Origin: Triticum aestivum
Taxonomy: Eukaryota > Streptophyta > Magnoliopsida > Poales > Poaceae
NCBI RefSeq assembly: GCF_018294505.1
Contig: NC_057796.1
Span: forward strand, 268,906,259-268,970,258
Reading direction: 5' to 3'
DNA length: 64,000 nt
Shown: piece after piece, positions 43,343 through 55,629 of the stretch
How the letters are laid out: every line of letters begins with the position of its first letter
Position numbering within the stretch: the first letter of the stretch is position 1
Notes under the pieces: generated by a model
Told to the model about the DNA's origin: nothing
The model's input: the letters and a program-made list of their open reading frames with translations, nothing else
Database searches by the model: none
Made by a program: the position numbers and the translations under genes

Positions 43343-44090
43343 CAACTCCAACGCACGACCCCAAACGGACCTCCGTTTTGCCCGGATTCTGTCCGTTTGG
43401 GTAGGGCAATGGGGTCGTGTCCGGGCCATTTCTCGGATGCGGTGGTCGTGCGCCGAACGCGCAACCGCATCCCAGACGCGTACATTTTTCTTTGCAAACA
43501 CATATCTTTTTTCATCATTGATTTTTTGGTACATAGAAATACATCACCAAAATTTTGACTAGAAAAGCAAGACCAAAGAAAACAAGAACCACAAGAATAC
43601 ATTTTAGAAGATATCCAACTTCCATAACTGCTCCTGTAAGTTGGATTAGTGCCATCTCGATGCATTCATTGTTGATCTGCGGAGGCTCGATCTTGCGTGC
43701 TTTTTTCTTCTTTGAGTGTAAAGAAGTAGACGTGTCTAGCCTCTATTCTATCAACAAGTGCACTAGTCTCATCTCTAGCCTCTATGCTAGCTAAAAGTGC
43801 TAGAACATCTACTAAGTTGCGCTCTATCAATATATCGTTGTACTCTTCTTCCCAATACCATAACTTGCATCCATTCTACACAATAAAATTTTAAGTTAGC
43901 ACAACTAGTCTAATCCGAGAGCACAACCGAAGATTTGGTCGATTTCTTCCTCCTTTTGCCGACACGTGGAACACCCAACATCCAGGTCGTGTCATGCAAG
44001 AAAATAGAGTGGTAGTTGAAGCCACGTGATGTGCATCTTGGGTTAAAATGTAAATAGAATCTTACTACTCTTGAGTAACTCCAAAACCGG
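43343..44090. mobile_element. Possible transposon inserted at the edge of the duplicated segment
   Basis: The sequence starts GGCCAACTCCAACGCACGAC right after TAA and contains an inverted pair ACCCCAAACGGAC / GTCCGTTTGGGT. Such GGCCAACTCC ends followed by AAACGGACG motifs are frequent in Triticeae repeats. No clear right end was found, so the superfamily stays open. Confidence 0.4.
43677..44045 (-). pseudogene. Transposon-associated protein fragment
   Basis: On the minus strand two neighbouring pieces look like protein: PRCTSRGFNYHSIFLHDTTW followed by MLGVPRVGKRRKKSTKSS, and, in the next exon-like part, CKLWYWEEEYNDILIERNL followed by VDVLALLASIEARDETSALV. The WYWEEEY-type ending occurs in small GRF-zinc-finger-like proteins of grasses, often repeat-linked. 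An in-frame stop separates the parts. A match to a real family is an inference. Confidence 0.35.
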
Positions 44091-44261
44091 CCACCGAAGA
44101 TCTTTATTGGATTTGTTTTTCATCACCAGCACGTCGAGGTGAATGAGGTGCAGGTTCAGTGGGTCCTCTTGCATTTTCACTGACATGTGGACCGCATATG
44201 AGCAAACATACGATGGGCTCCGCGCGTCTGGTGGCTGGCTGAGAAGAGGGATAGAGGAGGG

Positions 44262-44514
44262 CTGAGCACGGACTCCAGGAAATTTGTTCTACGTAACCAG
44301 CACCTCGGTATAGTGGGGTGGCATGGGCCATAACTAGCATTCATGTCTAGCAGTACGGCACACGCCAGCCACACGAGTCCCATCCGACACCAATTTTCTC
44401 GGAGTCCGTGCTACAACCATCTCTTCTCCCTCCTGTTTTCTCAGCCATCGCGTGGTGGGCGAGGTGGGGGTTTGCCGATAGTCTGTTTGCTCAGCTACGG
44501 TCCCACTTGTAAGT
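44262..44514. repeat. Duplicated segment, copy 2
   Basis: Direct copy of 43021-43342, about 1.2 kb downstream, lacking the ACTACTACTATAAGTAGTAG insert of copy 1 and with roughly one change per ten bases. It ends GGTCCCACTTGTAAGTGAAC. Confidence 0.8.
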
Positions 44515-44840
44515 GAACATGCAACACAGCACACATTCCCCCTTGAGCGGCGTGCCGCACCAACCGTGTGGGGGTGCCACACGAACACGGTAGGCTTTTC
44601 CTTTTGAACTTGTAACTTGTAAAATTTGGTTCTGCTCCATGGCGCGACCGATAGATAGAAATAACGATTTTCACTAGAGTAATGAGAAGTTTGGTTCTGG
44701 CGCGGTTCATGCATGGAGTACGTAGGAAAATTATGAAGTTGATGTGAAAGGTAGGATAATTACTAGTAGTACCATATACTACTACATGGATTTGACGCAA
44801 AGATAAAGATACATACGAATCCATCAACGACATCCTCACG
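44515..44840. other. Intergenic DNA downstream of the minus-strand gene
   Basis: No gene seen. The 3' flank of the next gene lies here; no strong poly(A) signal is obvious on the minus strand. Confidence 0.35.
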
Positions 44841-44842
44841 CC

Positions 44843-45411
44843 CTAGTGCACCGGGTCACCAACCGATGTGTGAGGAGCAGCGGCGTTGGCGGCAAGCTCA
44901 ACGTGCTTCTGAACAATGCCGTCCAAGGTTGCCCTGCGGTACAAGAAGGCCAGCGTCCTATCGTCCTCCTCTTGCATGTAGTAGTCCTTGTGGATGATTT
45001 GCGCGTAGACGTGGGTGATTATGTCGATGGTGTCTTGCTGCGCCAGGCGCTGCGCGGTGAGCGCGACCTCGAGGTGGACATTCTCCGGTGGGACGGCGGG
45101 CAGTCGCAGGGCCACCAGTGCGTCGAAGAGGTTGTCACCATAGAGGCCGTTGAGGGTGGAAGGCATCGCAGAGCCTGGGCGCATGGGCTGGAGGCGTACG
45201 CCAAGGTCGTCCGCGAGCTTCTTGACGATGGTGAACTTGTCGAGGAAGCCGATGAGGACCTCGTCGAAAAGGAGATAAAGCTTTCGTCCAAGCGGCCCCT
45301 CGCCCTGGCGGCCTCAAGCTCTACCTGGAGACGTTCCTCAGTGCCGGACCGCAGGCCGGCGTCGTGGACCATCTGGCACAGCCAGCTGATGCTCGCGCTC
45401 ATCGCCCCCAT
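44843..45411 (-). pseudogene. Single-exon gene of unknown function with a one-base frameshift
   Basis: The ATG at 45409-45411 (MGAMSASISWLCQMVHDAGL) opens a GC-rich frame that reads GTEERLQVELEAARARGRLD. Near 45268-45272 (minus-strand TCCTTTT) the sense changes to the neighbouring frame, which continues with FDEVLIGFLDKFTIVKKLAD, then LYGDNLFDALVALRLPAVPP, and closes after ANAAAPHTSVGDPVH at 44843. One missing base in the T run explains the break. The intact protein would have about 190 residues, mostly helical, with no signal peptide or membrane segment that I can see. I do not recognise the family. It has its own TATA box at 45504-45509. Confidence 0.6.
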
Positions 45412-45503
45412 GGGTCTAGCTTCTAGTCAACTGATCTTGCGATTGGAGTGATCACTCTTGCCCTTGGGTGCGTAGGATTTCGTAGATTGGACTGGCGGGA
45501 GCC

Positions 45504-45509
45504 TTTATA
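45504..45509 (-). promoter_or_regulatory. TATA box of the 45.4-kb gene
   Basis: The minus strand reads CTCATATAAAGGCTCC, about 95 bases before the ATG. This is a good core promoter for a compact single-exon gene. Confidence 0.6.
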
Positions 45510-45576
45510 TGAGAAGTGCAGACTGCGTTGAATTCACGTGCGTGTCGGCCATATACTCCTCGCCCCTCTGCTGCTC

Positions 45577-45646
45577 CTGCCTTTGGCTGTATGACAGGTT
45601 GGCCAGCCACCCATTGGGCCTACGTGTCATACACCCAAAGGCAGGT
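45577..45646. repeat. Short perfect-stem hairpin
   Basis: CTGCCTTTGGCTGTATGACA and its near-exact inverted copy TGTCATACACCCAAAGGCAG enclose a loop of about 28 bases. Only the central C/C position is unpaired. It could be a small MITE core or a hairpin in the promoter flank of the minus-strand gene. Confidence 0.75.
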
Positions 45647-45649
45647 GCA

Positions 45650-46600
45650 GTAGGTCAATGAAGTTGCGTCCCCCTCCATGCCCGTGCATGCTTTCAATGA
45701 CTTGAGACTACCAAACATCACATGCAATGGTTCGTTCATTGCATGTAATCCTATTAAGTAGCAAAAAGACATTAAGTTATATCGCTGATAGGAATAAAAC
45801 AATACAGAGGGAGTAGTACATTTTTTGTGACATGCATTACTAGATATTGCTAGTCAAATACTAAATCCAGATGGACGTGGTAGTACTACTAAATCCAGAC
45901 GGTGGTGCTAGTACTAGTAGTAGTACTACTACCAATGTAGTAGCACTGTACTACCCGTTGGTCAAATTATTACGTGCTGCTCCTCACAGTGAAGTGACAA
46001 GACCCTACGCTGGAGATGACACCTGAGTATAGGCGCCGTGTTCGGCATACCATAGTCAGCCTCACCATCTGCAGTCACTATCATCATGGCTGTAGACCTA
46101 GCCTGCTTACAACTAGCCGTGTTCGACATAATTTCCCGTGCGTAGATGCCCGTGCATTGCACGGAACACCAAGATTGGGGGTGGACGGCGCCGGCAGCGG
46201 CCATCGCGCCAGATTTTTCCATGGCCTTCTAGATGTGGTGGGGAGGAGATAAGGCTGATTGTGAGAGACAAGGAGTTGTTTGTAAATAGGAAACAAGTGC
46301 GGGCATCTTTTTGCAAAACTAGAGAAGTTTGGTTTGTACGCGTCAGATCTAGATCCGACGGCTATTGGTGAAAGATGGCAGGCACAACATCATCACCAAC
46401 TCAGGACCTGTTTGATTCGCAGGATTTTGAAAACGCAGGAATATGACACGACAATATTACAAGTTTCAAACTGATATTACAAATGTTAGGAGTAATGCTG
46501 CACCTACGAAGAGGGAATTACTAGGAAGTTTACGTAAGAACTTTCGTTACTTTAGATGGATGCACCATTATCGTACAAACTAAAATCCACCGCCCTGACA
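45650..46600. other. Intergenic DNA, no gene seen
   Basis: Contains a small hairpin CATGCAATGGTTCGTTCATTGCATG (arms 9-10 bases, near 45721), a Stowaway-type end AGAGGGAGTAGTAC near 45807 and TGCCCGTGCATTGCACGG at 46147-46164, a palindromic motif common in grass repeats. No coding gene recognised. Confidence 0.4.
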
Positions 46601-46605
46601 AGTCA

Positions 46606-46914
46606 CTAATGGGCAAATAAGTTTTCGAGTCTCTGGCCACTTGATGTTTCAAAAACAAATTCAGCTTCTGTGGAGACTTTGTCATTTAGGCTTAGACGCT
46701 TGCGGTGATCAGCACGCCATTCATTGTTGCGCCAGAGAACGCCAAACCTCATTATCTTGAGCACACTTGCCTCCAGAACAAAGAACCTGGCCAATTTAAT
46801 CTCAGATATGCTGCCTCGGTAGTCGATCAAATCAATTTCTGTAAGATGGAGATCAAGGCATTCGTTGAGATTGTTATAGTGCAGCACATTTTTCACTTTC
46901 GGGTCTTTTTTTAT
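46606..46914 (-). pseudogene. F-box/FBD gene, exon 3 (FBD domain)
   Basis: After a TGCAG acceptor (46915-46916) the minus strand opens in phase 0: KKDPKVKNVLHYNNLNECLD, then LHLTEIDLIDYRGSISEIKL, then ARFFVLEASVLKIMRFGVL, ending ...ENLFAH and a stop at 46606. The pattern NxxxCLDLHLxxIxLxxYRG and FAxFFVLxAxVLKxMxF is the FBD domain, the usual C-terminal module of F-box/LRR proteins in grasses. Its exons 1 and 2 are at 60058-61156, 13 kb away, on the same strand and in matching phase. The exon itself is intact. Confidence 0.85.
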
Positions 46915-46919
46915 CTGCA

Positions 46920-47485
46920 AAAGAAGAGAACATATTAGAGTAGCTGGCTGTATAAGATTGCCGTGTCATCAAGAGATACCAATATCATTCGCTCATACGA
47001 TAGGGTTGGCTGGCTAGTGATATTTTTTCACTCTCTCTCTCTCTTTCTCTTTCCTCTCATTTACCTAGGAGTACGTGAAGAGACTGGGCATTTGTTGCCT
47101 TCCACTATGTGGCCGATGCCATATTTCGCAAAACTATGCCACATAAATATGCATCGATGTCAAACCAAAAGATTTTGGCACCGCTCTTGCGATGTGAGAG
47201 AGTTGGCACCGCTGTGCACACAGACCCACATGTATAAACAAATCAATCAAACCAACTACACCAGCCTCTCACTCTCCCAAACAAGTGTTTTTTTATTGCC
47301 TCAGTCCTCTCTCTCTCTCCCACGCAAGTCTTTTTTCATTGCGTGAGTTAATTTGGCACAGGAGCGAAGTAGGTGATCCATATTGGGGCACCAGGTGAGC
47401 AATGGAGGGGCATCGATGCCAAATGCATCACAAGTGAATTTGGCACGTGTTTTGGCCTACATAGTGGAGGGCCGTTATAGCCCAC
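46920..47485 (-). other. Intron 2 of the F-box/FBD gene, part next to exon 3
   Basis: Non-coding DNA with a (CT)-rich run at 47030-47060. Motifs such as GGCACCGCTCTTGCGATGTGAGAGAGTTGGCACCGCTG hint at an old MITE, not resolved here. It ends at the CCCAC target duplication (47481-47485). Confidence 0.5.
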
Positions 47486-50400
47486 TGTGACGCCCGGATA
47501 GTTAAGCTACAGTAACCCTCTGCTAATTATGCTACGTCACCTCGGTTAATTTAGATAAACTCGCGTTGATTCGAAACCGATTCTAATTCAATTTCAAAAC
47601 CAAGCAAACAATAAAAAAATTCAAATTTTAAAACTAAAATGTTCGGAGTGAACCAAATATTGCATAGGTAATTTGGGTGGAGAGACCACATTTTTATGAA
47701 ATAATTAAATGCTCTTGAATAAATAAAACAGCAGCAAAAGCATTTAGTCAAATACCTTTTATACTTTATAAAATTTTAAACTAATTTATTTGGGGTTTAA
47801 ACTTTTGTGGCCATGGTGTAATTCATAAAACTAATTTAGGTACTAATAATATATTTTAAAACACTAAAATAAATTGATGAATGTAATAAAACAGAAAATA
47901 AATAATAAAAGAAAAAAAATAAAAAGGCTAAGGCCACCCCCCTCTTTTTCCCACTGGGCCTCTTGGCCAAGTCGGCTCCGTCGACCAGGCCGGCCCAGCC
48001 GGCCACCCCTCCCTCCCCTTATCCCCACCCCGACGGAAACCCTAACCCCTCACCACCTCCACTCGCCCCCTTCCGCTCCCCCACGTCTCTCCTCCACCCC
48101 ACATCGATCCCGATCTGGATCGTTAAAGGGGGGACTCGGACCACGCCACCGCCTAGGACCACCTCGTCGGCGCCTCCCCTCCCCCGACGCCCACGACGCC
48201 GCGGCCACCGTCGCCTTCCTCTCCCTCACGGGATCTCGTCCTCGTCGGCATCGCGTCACCGTCCTCTTCCTCAAGCCCCACTGCCTAGACCTCACGGCCC
48301 CGTGGTGAGGCCCCGGCATCTCCTCCTCCTCCCCTGCCCCGGCCACTTCGGCCAGGGCCTAGGTCACCGGCGCCCGCACGCTCGCGCATGACCCTGACCA
48401 GGCCCGCCCACTTCCCCCATGCGTGCTCGCTGCGCTCATGGCCGCGCCCTGAACGCCCCCCCCGGCCGTGCACACCGCTCCCTGGACGCGCCGAGGTGCG
48501 CGCCCGCCGGCGCCCGCGCCTCTGCCCACTCCCGCCCAAGCCCACCGGTGGCTGCGCCGCCTGCTCGCGTTGCCGCCGCGTTCTGCCCACCTGTCGCTGC
48601 TCGCGCCACCGCGCCCGCCTCCGTTCGCCACTGCTGCTGCACTGCTCCGCCCGCGCGCGCACATCCCCGCGTTGCAGCGCCCTCTGCTCCCCCCTGCCGC
48701 GTGCCCCGACCGCGTCGGCCGCGCACGCGTGCCGCGTGTGGCCACGCCTCCTGCTCCTCGTTGCTGGACGCCCACGGATCCTCCCCGCCCCTGGAGCCCC
48801 TCGCTAGCCGCTTGGTCGCTCCCTCGTCGGCCCCCTCCGCCCCGCACTGCCAATCGTCGGCGCTGTCAGCTGCTGCCGGCCCGTGTACGCGGCCCCGCTG
48901 CTTCCCCGTCGCCCAGCGACCTCCCCGCACCGGGCGGGTTCTGTTCCAGCGCCCGTCACGGCGCCCGCAACCGCGCCCAACGCTCGCTTCCCCTCTGCCC
49001 GTTAACGCCCTGGGCCACTGGACAACGGGGCGCAACCCCTGGAACATTAAAAAAAGGGAATAAAAAATAATAATAAATAAAAATATTAATTAATTAATTA
49101 ACTTAACTAATCCTGATTAGAATAACCTAATCACTAATTTAACTAATTAATCTGTTTTAGTTAATCTTAGTCAATGACAGTGGGACCCACGCGTCAGTTA
49201 GACCAAGTCAACCGATTGTTGACTGCTGATATCACCCTGATGTCATGCTGACGTCATAATGACATTTTCAAATTAAATTAATTCTGTTAATTCTAGAAAA
49301 TGATTAAATCCTTTTTAAATTAATATAAAATAAACCGTAGCCCGGATGGAAAAACTTTGTACATGAAAGTTGCTCAGAATGATGAGACGAATCCGGATAG
49401 GTAGCCCGTTCGTCCGCCACACATCCCTAGCATAGCGAACACGCAACTTCCCCCCTCCGGTTCATCTGTACGAAAACGCGAAACACCGGGGATACTTTCC
49501 CGGATGTTTCCCCCCTTCGCCAGTATCACCTACTACCGCGATTGGGCACACCTAGCATCATGCTTTGTCATGTCATGCATTTGTTTGCATTGTATTTATT
49601 GTTTCTTCCCCCTCTTCTCTCGCTAGACACCGAGACCGACACCGCTGCTACCCAGTACGACTACGGTGTTGACGACCCCTCCTTCTCGGCTGAGCTGCTA
49701 GGCAAGCCCCCCCCCCCCCCCTTGATCAGCAGATATCGCCTATTCTTCTCTCTACTGCTTTCATTAGAGTAGTGTAGCATGTTACTGCTTTCCGTTAATC
49801 CTATCCAGATGCATAGCCTATCCTTGCTACCACTGTTGTTACCTTTACCTACAATCATACATGCTTAGTATATGATGCTAGTATTCCATATGTGGCCCTA
49901 CATTCTTGTCCGTATGCCATGCTATACTATTAGGCCGTGATCACTCGGGAGGTGATCACGGGTATATACTATATACATTATACATGATGCATGTGGTGAC
50001 TAAAGTCCGGTCGGCTCGTGGAGCACCCGTGAGTGATTCACGGATTGGGGGTTGAAAGGACCTTTGTCCGGACGGCCCTCTGTGTGGATCTTTGTGGCGG
50101 AGCGACAGGGCAGGTTGAGACTACCTAGGTGAGAGGTGGGCCTGGCCCTGTCGGCGTTCGCAGTTACTTCAAAATAACACGCTTAACGAGATCTTGGTAT
50201 TTGATCTGAGTCTGGCCACTGGCCTATACGCACTAACCAACTACGCGGGAACAGTTATGGGCAATCGACGTCGTGGTATCAGCCGAAGCCTTCATGACGT
50301 CAGCGACTGAGCGGCGCGCACCGGATTGGACCGCGTAACGCAACTTCCTTTGAAATGGAGGTTGCTAGGTCTGCTTCCGGCCGCCCTCGCAACGTGCAGG

Positions 50401-51425
50401 TGTGCAATGGGCGATGGGCCCAGACCCCTGCGCCATAGGATTTAGACCGACGTGCTGACCTCTCTGTTGTGCCTAGGTAGGGCTGCGACGTGTTGATCTT
50501 CCGAGGCCGGGCATGACCCAGGAAAGTGTCTCCGGCCAAATGGGATCGAGCGTGTTGGGTTATGTGGTGATCCCCTGCAGGGAAGTTTATCTATTAGAAT
50601 AGTCGTGATCTTCGGTAACAGGACGACTTGGAGTTGTACCTTGACCTGATGACAACTAGAACCGGATACTTAATAAAACACACCCTTCCAAGTGCCAGAT
50701 ACAATCCGGTGATCGCTCTCTCACAGGTCGACGAGGAGAGGATCGTCAGGTAGGAGTGTGCTATACGATGATACTTGGTGAACTTACCATCTACTCTCTT
50801 CTACATGCTGCAAGATGGAGGCTGCCAGAAGCGTACTCTTCGACAGGATTAGCTATCCCCCTCTTATTCTAGCATTCTGCAGTTCAGTCCACCGATATGG
50901 CCCCTTTACACATATACCCATGCATATGTAGTGTAGATCCTTGCTTGCGAGTACTTTGGATGAGTACTCACGGTTGCTTTTCTCCCTCTTTCCCCCCTTT
51001 CCATTCTACCAGGTTGTCGCAACCAGATGCTGGAGCCCAGGAGCCAGACGCCACCGTCGACGACGACTCCTACTACACCGGAGGTGCCTACTACTACGTG
51101 CAGGCCGCTGACGACAGCCAAGAGTAGTTTAGGAGGATCCCAGGCAGGAGGCATGCGCCTCTTTCGATCTGTATCCCAGTTTGTGCTAGCCTTCTTAAGG
51201 CATACTTGTTTACTTATGTCTGTACTCAGATATTGTTGCTTCCGGTGACTCGTCTATGATCGAGCACTTGTATTCGAGCCCTCGAGGCCCCTGGCTTGTA
51301 TTATGATGCTTGTATGACTTATTTTATTTTTAGAGTTGTGTTGTGATATCTTCCCGTGAGTCCCTGATATTGATCGTACACGTTTGCGTGTATGATTAGT
51401 GTACGATTGAATCGGGGGCGTCACA
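47486..51425 (+). repeat. Left LTR of the 12.1-kb retrotransposon
   Basis: 3940 bp. It has an AT-rich start, a very GC-rich middle (about 47940-49040), then TTAATTAATTAATTAA at 49085-49105. Long open frames in the GC-rich part exist on both strands and are shadows of composition. Confidence 0.92.
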
Positions 51426-51428
51426 AGT

Positions 51429-51440
51429 TGGTATCAGAGC
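51429..51440 (+). promoter_or_regulatory. Primer binding site of the 12.1-kb element
   Basis: TGGTATCAGAGC directly follows AGT after the LTR and is complementary to initiator tRNA-Met. Confidence 0.85.
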
Positions 51441-54400
51441 CGACTGCCTGTAGGAATCCCCCTTCCACACTCCTTGGCCGAAGTCGAGTCTAGACATTAC
51501 AAAACTTTTACAAACATGGCTGTGTGTCTTACGGGCTCACGTTGCCATTGGGTGGTATTAGGATCTTTTATTCCTTGTCTATACTCTTGGACTCTGATCT
51601 CTCTTCTATTCAGGTTAAATGATTTTGTTAACTCTAACATTAGGATCTCGTGATCACATCCACCTGGAGTTCCCCTTATTACAGATGATCGCCTGCTGCA
51701 CCAGAAGATTCTGAAGATAATCTCCAATGTTCTCTTGAGACACTTGTGCCCACCGCCTTTGCAAATTCCCTACCACTGTTATATCATTATGGATAACTAC
51801 ATACACTTGCCATTTCAATCCCATTGATCTTGTTATTACAAGATACCTCGGAAATTCTCTCTATTGTTCCAAGAATACTTTGGCCTACTGCCTTGCAGTT
51901 CATTATCCACATAAACACCCCTACGGATAATTTCTCGCACTTACCGAGTATCCGCTCATCCCCAGTTGTTCATGTGTTCACAAAAGTCTTCGAAATATTA
52001 TTCGATCCTCTGAAAATCCTTAGCAGCTTGTTGCTCTACAAATACTTGACTGCTTGCATTATGGATGCTTTCCATATGGCCGACAATATTCATTAGTCTC
52101 CTTTGACACCGTCATTTTGATCCTATTGATTCAACATGAGTGCGAAGGCACGTAATCATCAGTTGATCCTTTTAAATTATCTTTCCGGCTTAGATGTCAT
52201 TTTGAACATGAGCTGGTTATCGACCCTTCAAATAGCCGTCGATTGTACCCCTAAGTCTATTCAACTTATCCATTCTTAATCAGACCGTTGGCTTCCGATC
52301 CCTTTATTTGGAAATGATAATTCCTTTGCAATTGAGCTTTGAGTTAGTCAGTTGTTTTCTATCATCTGATCTCCTTGCATTCTTTCTTCTTCTGGTTGAG
52401 TACCGATGCTCACATCAGATCCCTTATGGACCACCAGATCCTTTGTTGGATTTTATCCGACAACGTCCTTCATATTCAATAACCTTGTGAGCCTTTCCTC
52501 GAATACATAATGCCTTTGATAAATTGTATCCTCTGCTTTCTAGACCATGCTCTACATTCGAGCTTGTATTAATTACTTCTAAAAGATTGTGGTATATGTT
52601 CCTAAGATACCCCGATGGGTTGAACCTATGCCTTTCTTAATCTGTGTGAACTCGAAAGTTTTCACGGGTCATACTCCTCTGTTAATTCCGAAGTAGGTTT
52701 GCACAATCAATTCATTTTTAATAAGAGCGAGAAGTGAATGAAAGGTTATGCATTGAGGAAGTGGGAGTCGACCTTGAACTTTGTGTTCATGCCCATGGAC
52801 ACGATGTAGATCATATCATGGAAGCTTCTTGTAATAGTAATTATTTCCTTGATAAAATATCTTTTGATATCGGTGAATTGATCCTTTGCAATCGTGGTTC
52901 CGACCATGTTCTCCTTTAAATACCTTTTCTCGTGCAAGTTTAAGCACTTGTTTTCCGTAGAGCAATACCCCAGTCCAACCTCTACTTTGATCTGTGGTCG
53001 AGTATTACCCCCTGGTGTCTCGACATTATCACGGAACTGCATAACTTCTTATGAGTTCTTCATCAAGTACTGAATTCTCATTGATTCCATTTTTTCACGA
53101 GCTCTGAGTTATTAAACACTCAAAGACATCGATAACTGAATCGAGTCCGCACCACGATTAAACAACTCTTGGTAACCTTCATTACTTACGATTTTAAACT
53201 CGATCACGTTATTCCTAGCCTGCTCGGCTATGTCATTATCGTGCCGATTTTAACTGTGCTACCTGGTCCTTAATCCCGAAGCACAACTTTCGACGGTCAG
53301 CTAATCTTACATCGATCTTCCTCGTCATATCATTTCTCCTTGAACAACAAACTTGATTCCGAGTTTGTGACCTACCCGTGGTTCCAATAACCTTTTGCTT
53401 CATAATTCATTTGATTTGATGTCATTGCCGATCGATTACATCTTCATGAAATCTCTCGACAAATGTGTCGTGATCATCATCAGCATTCTGAGCTATTCCA
53501 GGATATTAATTGAATTCATGATGAGAAATACCATCCTTGCCCTTGATGATTTGTGTTATCATCGACCACCTTATTGCCTTTCGTTCTTCACAAACTTGTT
53601 CTTGTTATGGATGCAACTTGCTATCCAGTTTGTATTATGTTCTACCTTGAAGTATTACCATCTTTTATGTCAAGGATGTTGCGAGAATTGCTCCACCTCT
53701 TAAGAATTCTTGGTATAGTGATACTTCTCACCATCACCATTCTTTCTTGGTCCTCGTGTTGATTCCAACCGGGGTACCAACAAGTGAACGGTGTTGTTTG
53801 GATTCTGCCCTTCTAGCAACCCTATTGCTTTGAAGTTAATGGTCGACCGTTCATTTTTTGACTATTGATTATTGAATCACCATTCTAACAATTGATCAGG
53901 CTACCCATGCCCATATTTCGGGCGCACCTTTCAGCCAATGTTTAATTGTGTATGTTTTCCTCGAGCATACATCATTATATCATTTGATCCGACAAATGTT
54001 ATGTCCTTGTTCACATAATTATGGAAATCCATCTTGTCGGAAATCTTGATGAATTGTCGCTGAGTCCCTCAGTCACTTCCTCGTCCTCTCCTTGGTTTGA
54101 TGATGAACTCTTGTTTCGGAACTCGCTTCCATAGTTCATTTCCCGAGAATCTGATGTCTTCTCGTCAATTCGTGTTGCACTTTTTTATCTCAGGATCCTG
54201 AGTCTGAGGTATCCTGACACCAATTAGATCTGAATCTCGGTCAGATATGATGGTTCGAACATATTTCCAAGAGTTATAACATTGGTCTTTATATGACCTG
54301 GTAAGGTGATGTCATGCCTAGCACACCTGGACGAAGGACCTATTGTTATAGTTTCCATTTTAGCGAGGTTAGCCATTCTTCCATGAGGAAATTGTAAGAC

Positions 54401-55614
54401 TTAGTCTATAAGTTGTTCCTGATGAATCCTTGGTGTATCCAAAGTCTGACATTTGCTTGAAGACCATGTCAATGCTATCTCGAAGCATGTCTGTGGTACT
54501 CCGATTTTCAACAAGAACATTTGAAGCCCAATGCTAAATGTTTCTTGCTCAATTATCCAAACACCGTTGTATGGGTAATGTCATGAAATTTCTCTCCCCT
54601 ACCTAAAGAGTTTTCTACATTATATCCTGTCATGGATATCATGCTCTGCTTGTCCTTGGTAAGGATACACCCTTGAAATATGTGTTTAAACACATTTTTC
54701 CTTTCCATTGTTCTGTTTAATCTAATAATCATATTTTCCTTTCCATTGGTTGGTTTAACGTTTCTTGTGATCTATATGATCTCAACAGTAATATTCTCCT
54801 ACTTATGTAAACACCTCGGTGTACAATTCTGTCAGAAAGACCCCGTTACCATTGTTGATGACATTCCAATATCCACTGATGGACGAGAACTTTGCCTATT
54901 GGCCTGCCTCGTTCAACGAGCAGGAAAATGGTTCTCTTCGTCCCTCGCCCTTGGTACCGACGTTGTTGCCGATATAATCGACATGCTACCCTCTGACCTG
55001 CCTTGCCTTCATGACCATGCAAGATGTCACCGCTCCTCCTACTTTTAACCCACATGTTGGGCCCATAACCCGCAGTTCCACAGGATCGAAACCTGACTCT
55101 CTTGTACATCCTTGATTCTGAAGTATCCTTTGCACTTAACTTCATATGTAATTCACGAGTCACCGTCCTACAGATGATCTATTCTGGTATCAGACGCAAT
55201 ACTTATCCTCATTGCTTTGGACCCCTTTCACACTTTGTCTCAGTCAACGAACGATTGCCTACCTGCTTGAAACTTCCCATGATACCTCCTTACTTTGCTC
55301 TTGATGTTTTCTTAAGTTTCAATTCGAGAGTTACTTTCCGCCACCTTCCCCCGATGTTATCGACCAGATAGTCAACCTTGCAGAGGTCCGTTCTCCTGGA
55401 ATACCCACCCTTTATTCTTTCGTAAGTACGATGGAGTTTCCAAAGAAAGGATGCCGACTTCATCATGATGACATGAAGCAGAGAAATGGAGACATCAACG
55501 TAATGGATCGACCTCTTCGAGAAGAGCAACCAAGACCGAGAAGATTCGTTAGAATTTCGTAACCAGACCTTTCCCCCTAAGCCCCCCTCTTAAATCTCGG
55601 GACGAGATTTCTTG
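51441..55614 (+). pseudogene. Decayed gag-pol of the 12.1-kb element
   Basis: No frame longer than about 120 codons remains. A protease end is readable at 52193-52219 as DVILNMSWL, close to the DVILGMDWL that marks the end of gypsy protease, followed by AVDCTPKSIQL. Later parts show only scattered polymerase-like words with many stops. C-to-T and G-to-A type decay is evident from the TG/CA-rich wording. It supports the gypsy assignment but not a family. Confidence 0.6.
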
Positions 55615-55629
55615 TAGTGGAGGAGAATT
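55615..55629 (+). promoter_or_regulatory. Polypurine tract of the 12.1-kb element
   Basis: GTGGAGGAGAAT directly precedes the right LTR and is the expected primer for plus-strand synthesis. Confidence 0.7.

Noticed and set aside
45019..45451. Plus-strand 201-codon frame opposite the unknown gene
   Set aside because: The minus-strand frames with TATA box and start fit better. The plus-strand frame has no promoter and no motif, though it is longer and uninterrupted, so this choice is not certain.
45962..46371. Several overlapping frames around 46.0-46.4 kb
   Set aside because: No domain, no promoter and mixed strands. TGCCCGTGCATTGCACGG within it is a repeat-type motif.
48419..49070. Open frames of 200 or more codons in the GC-rich part of the left LTR, on both strands
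   Set aside because: They overlap in several frames, are Arg/Ala/Pro/Gly-rich from base composition, and have no domain. They are shadows of GC-rich LTR DNA.
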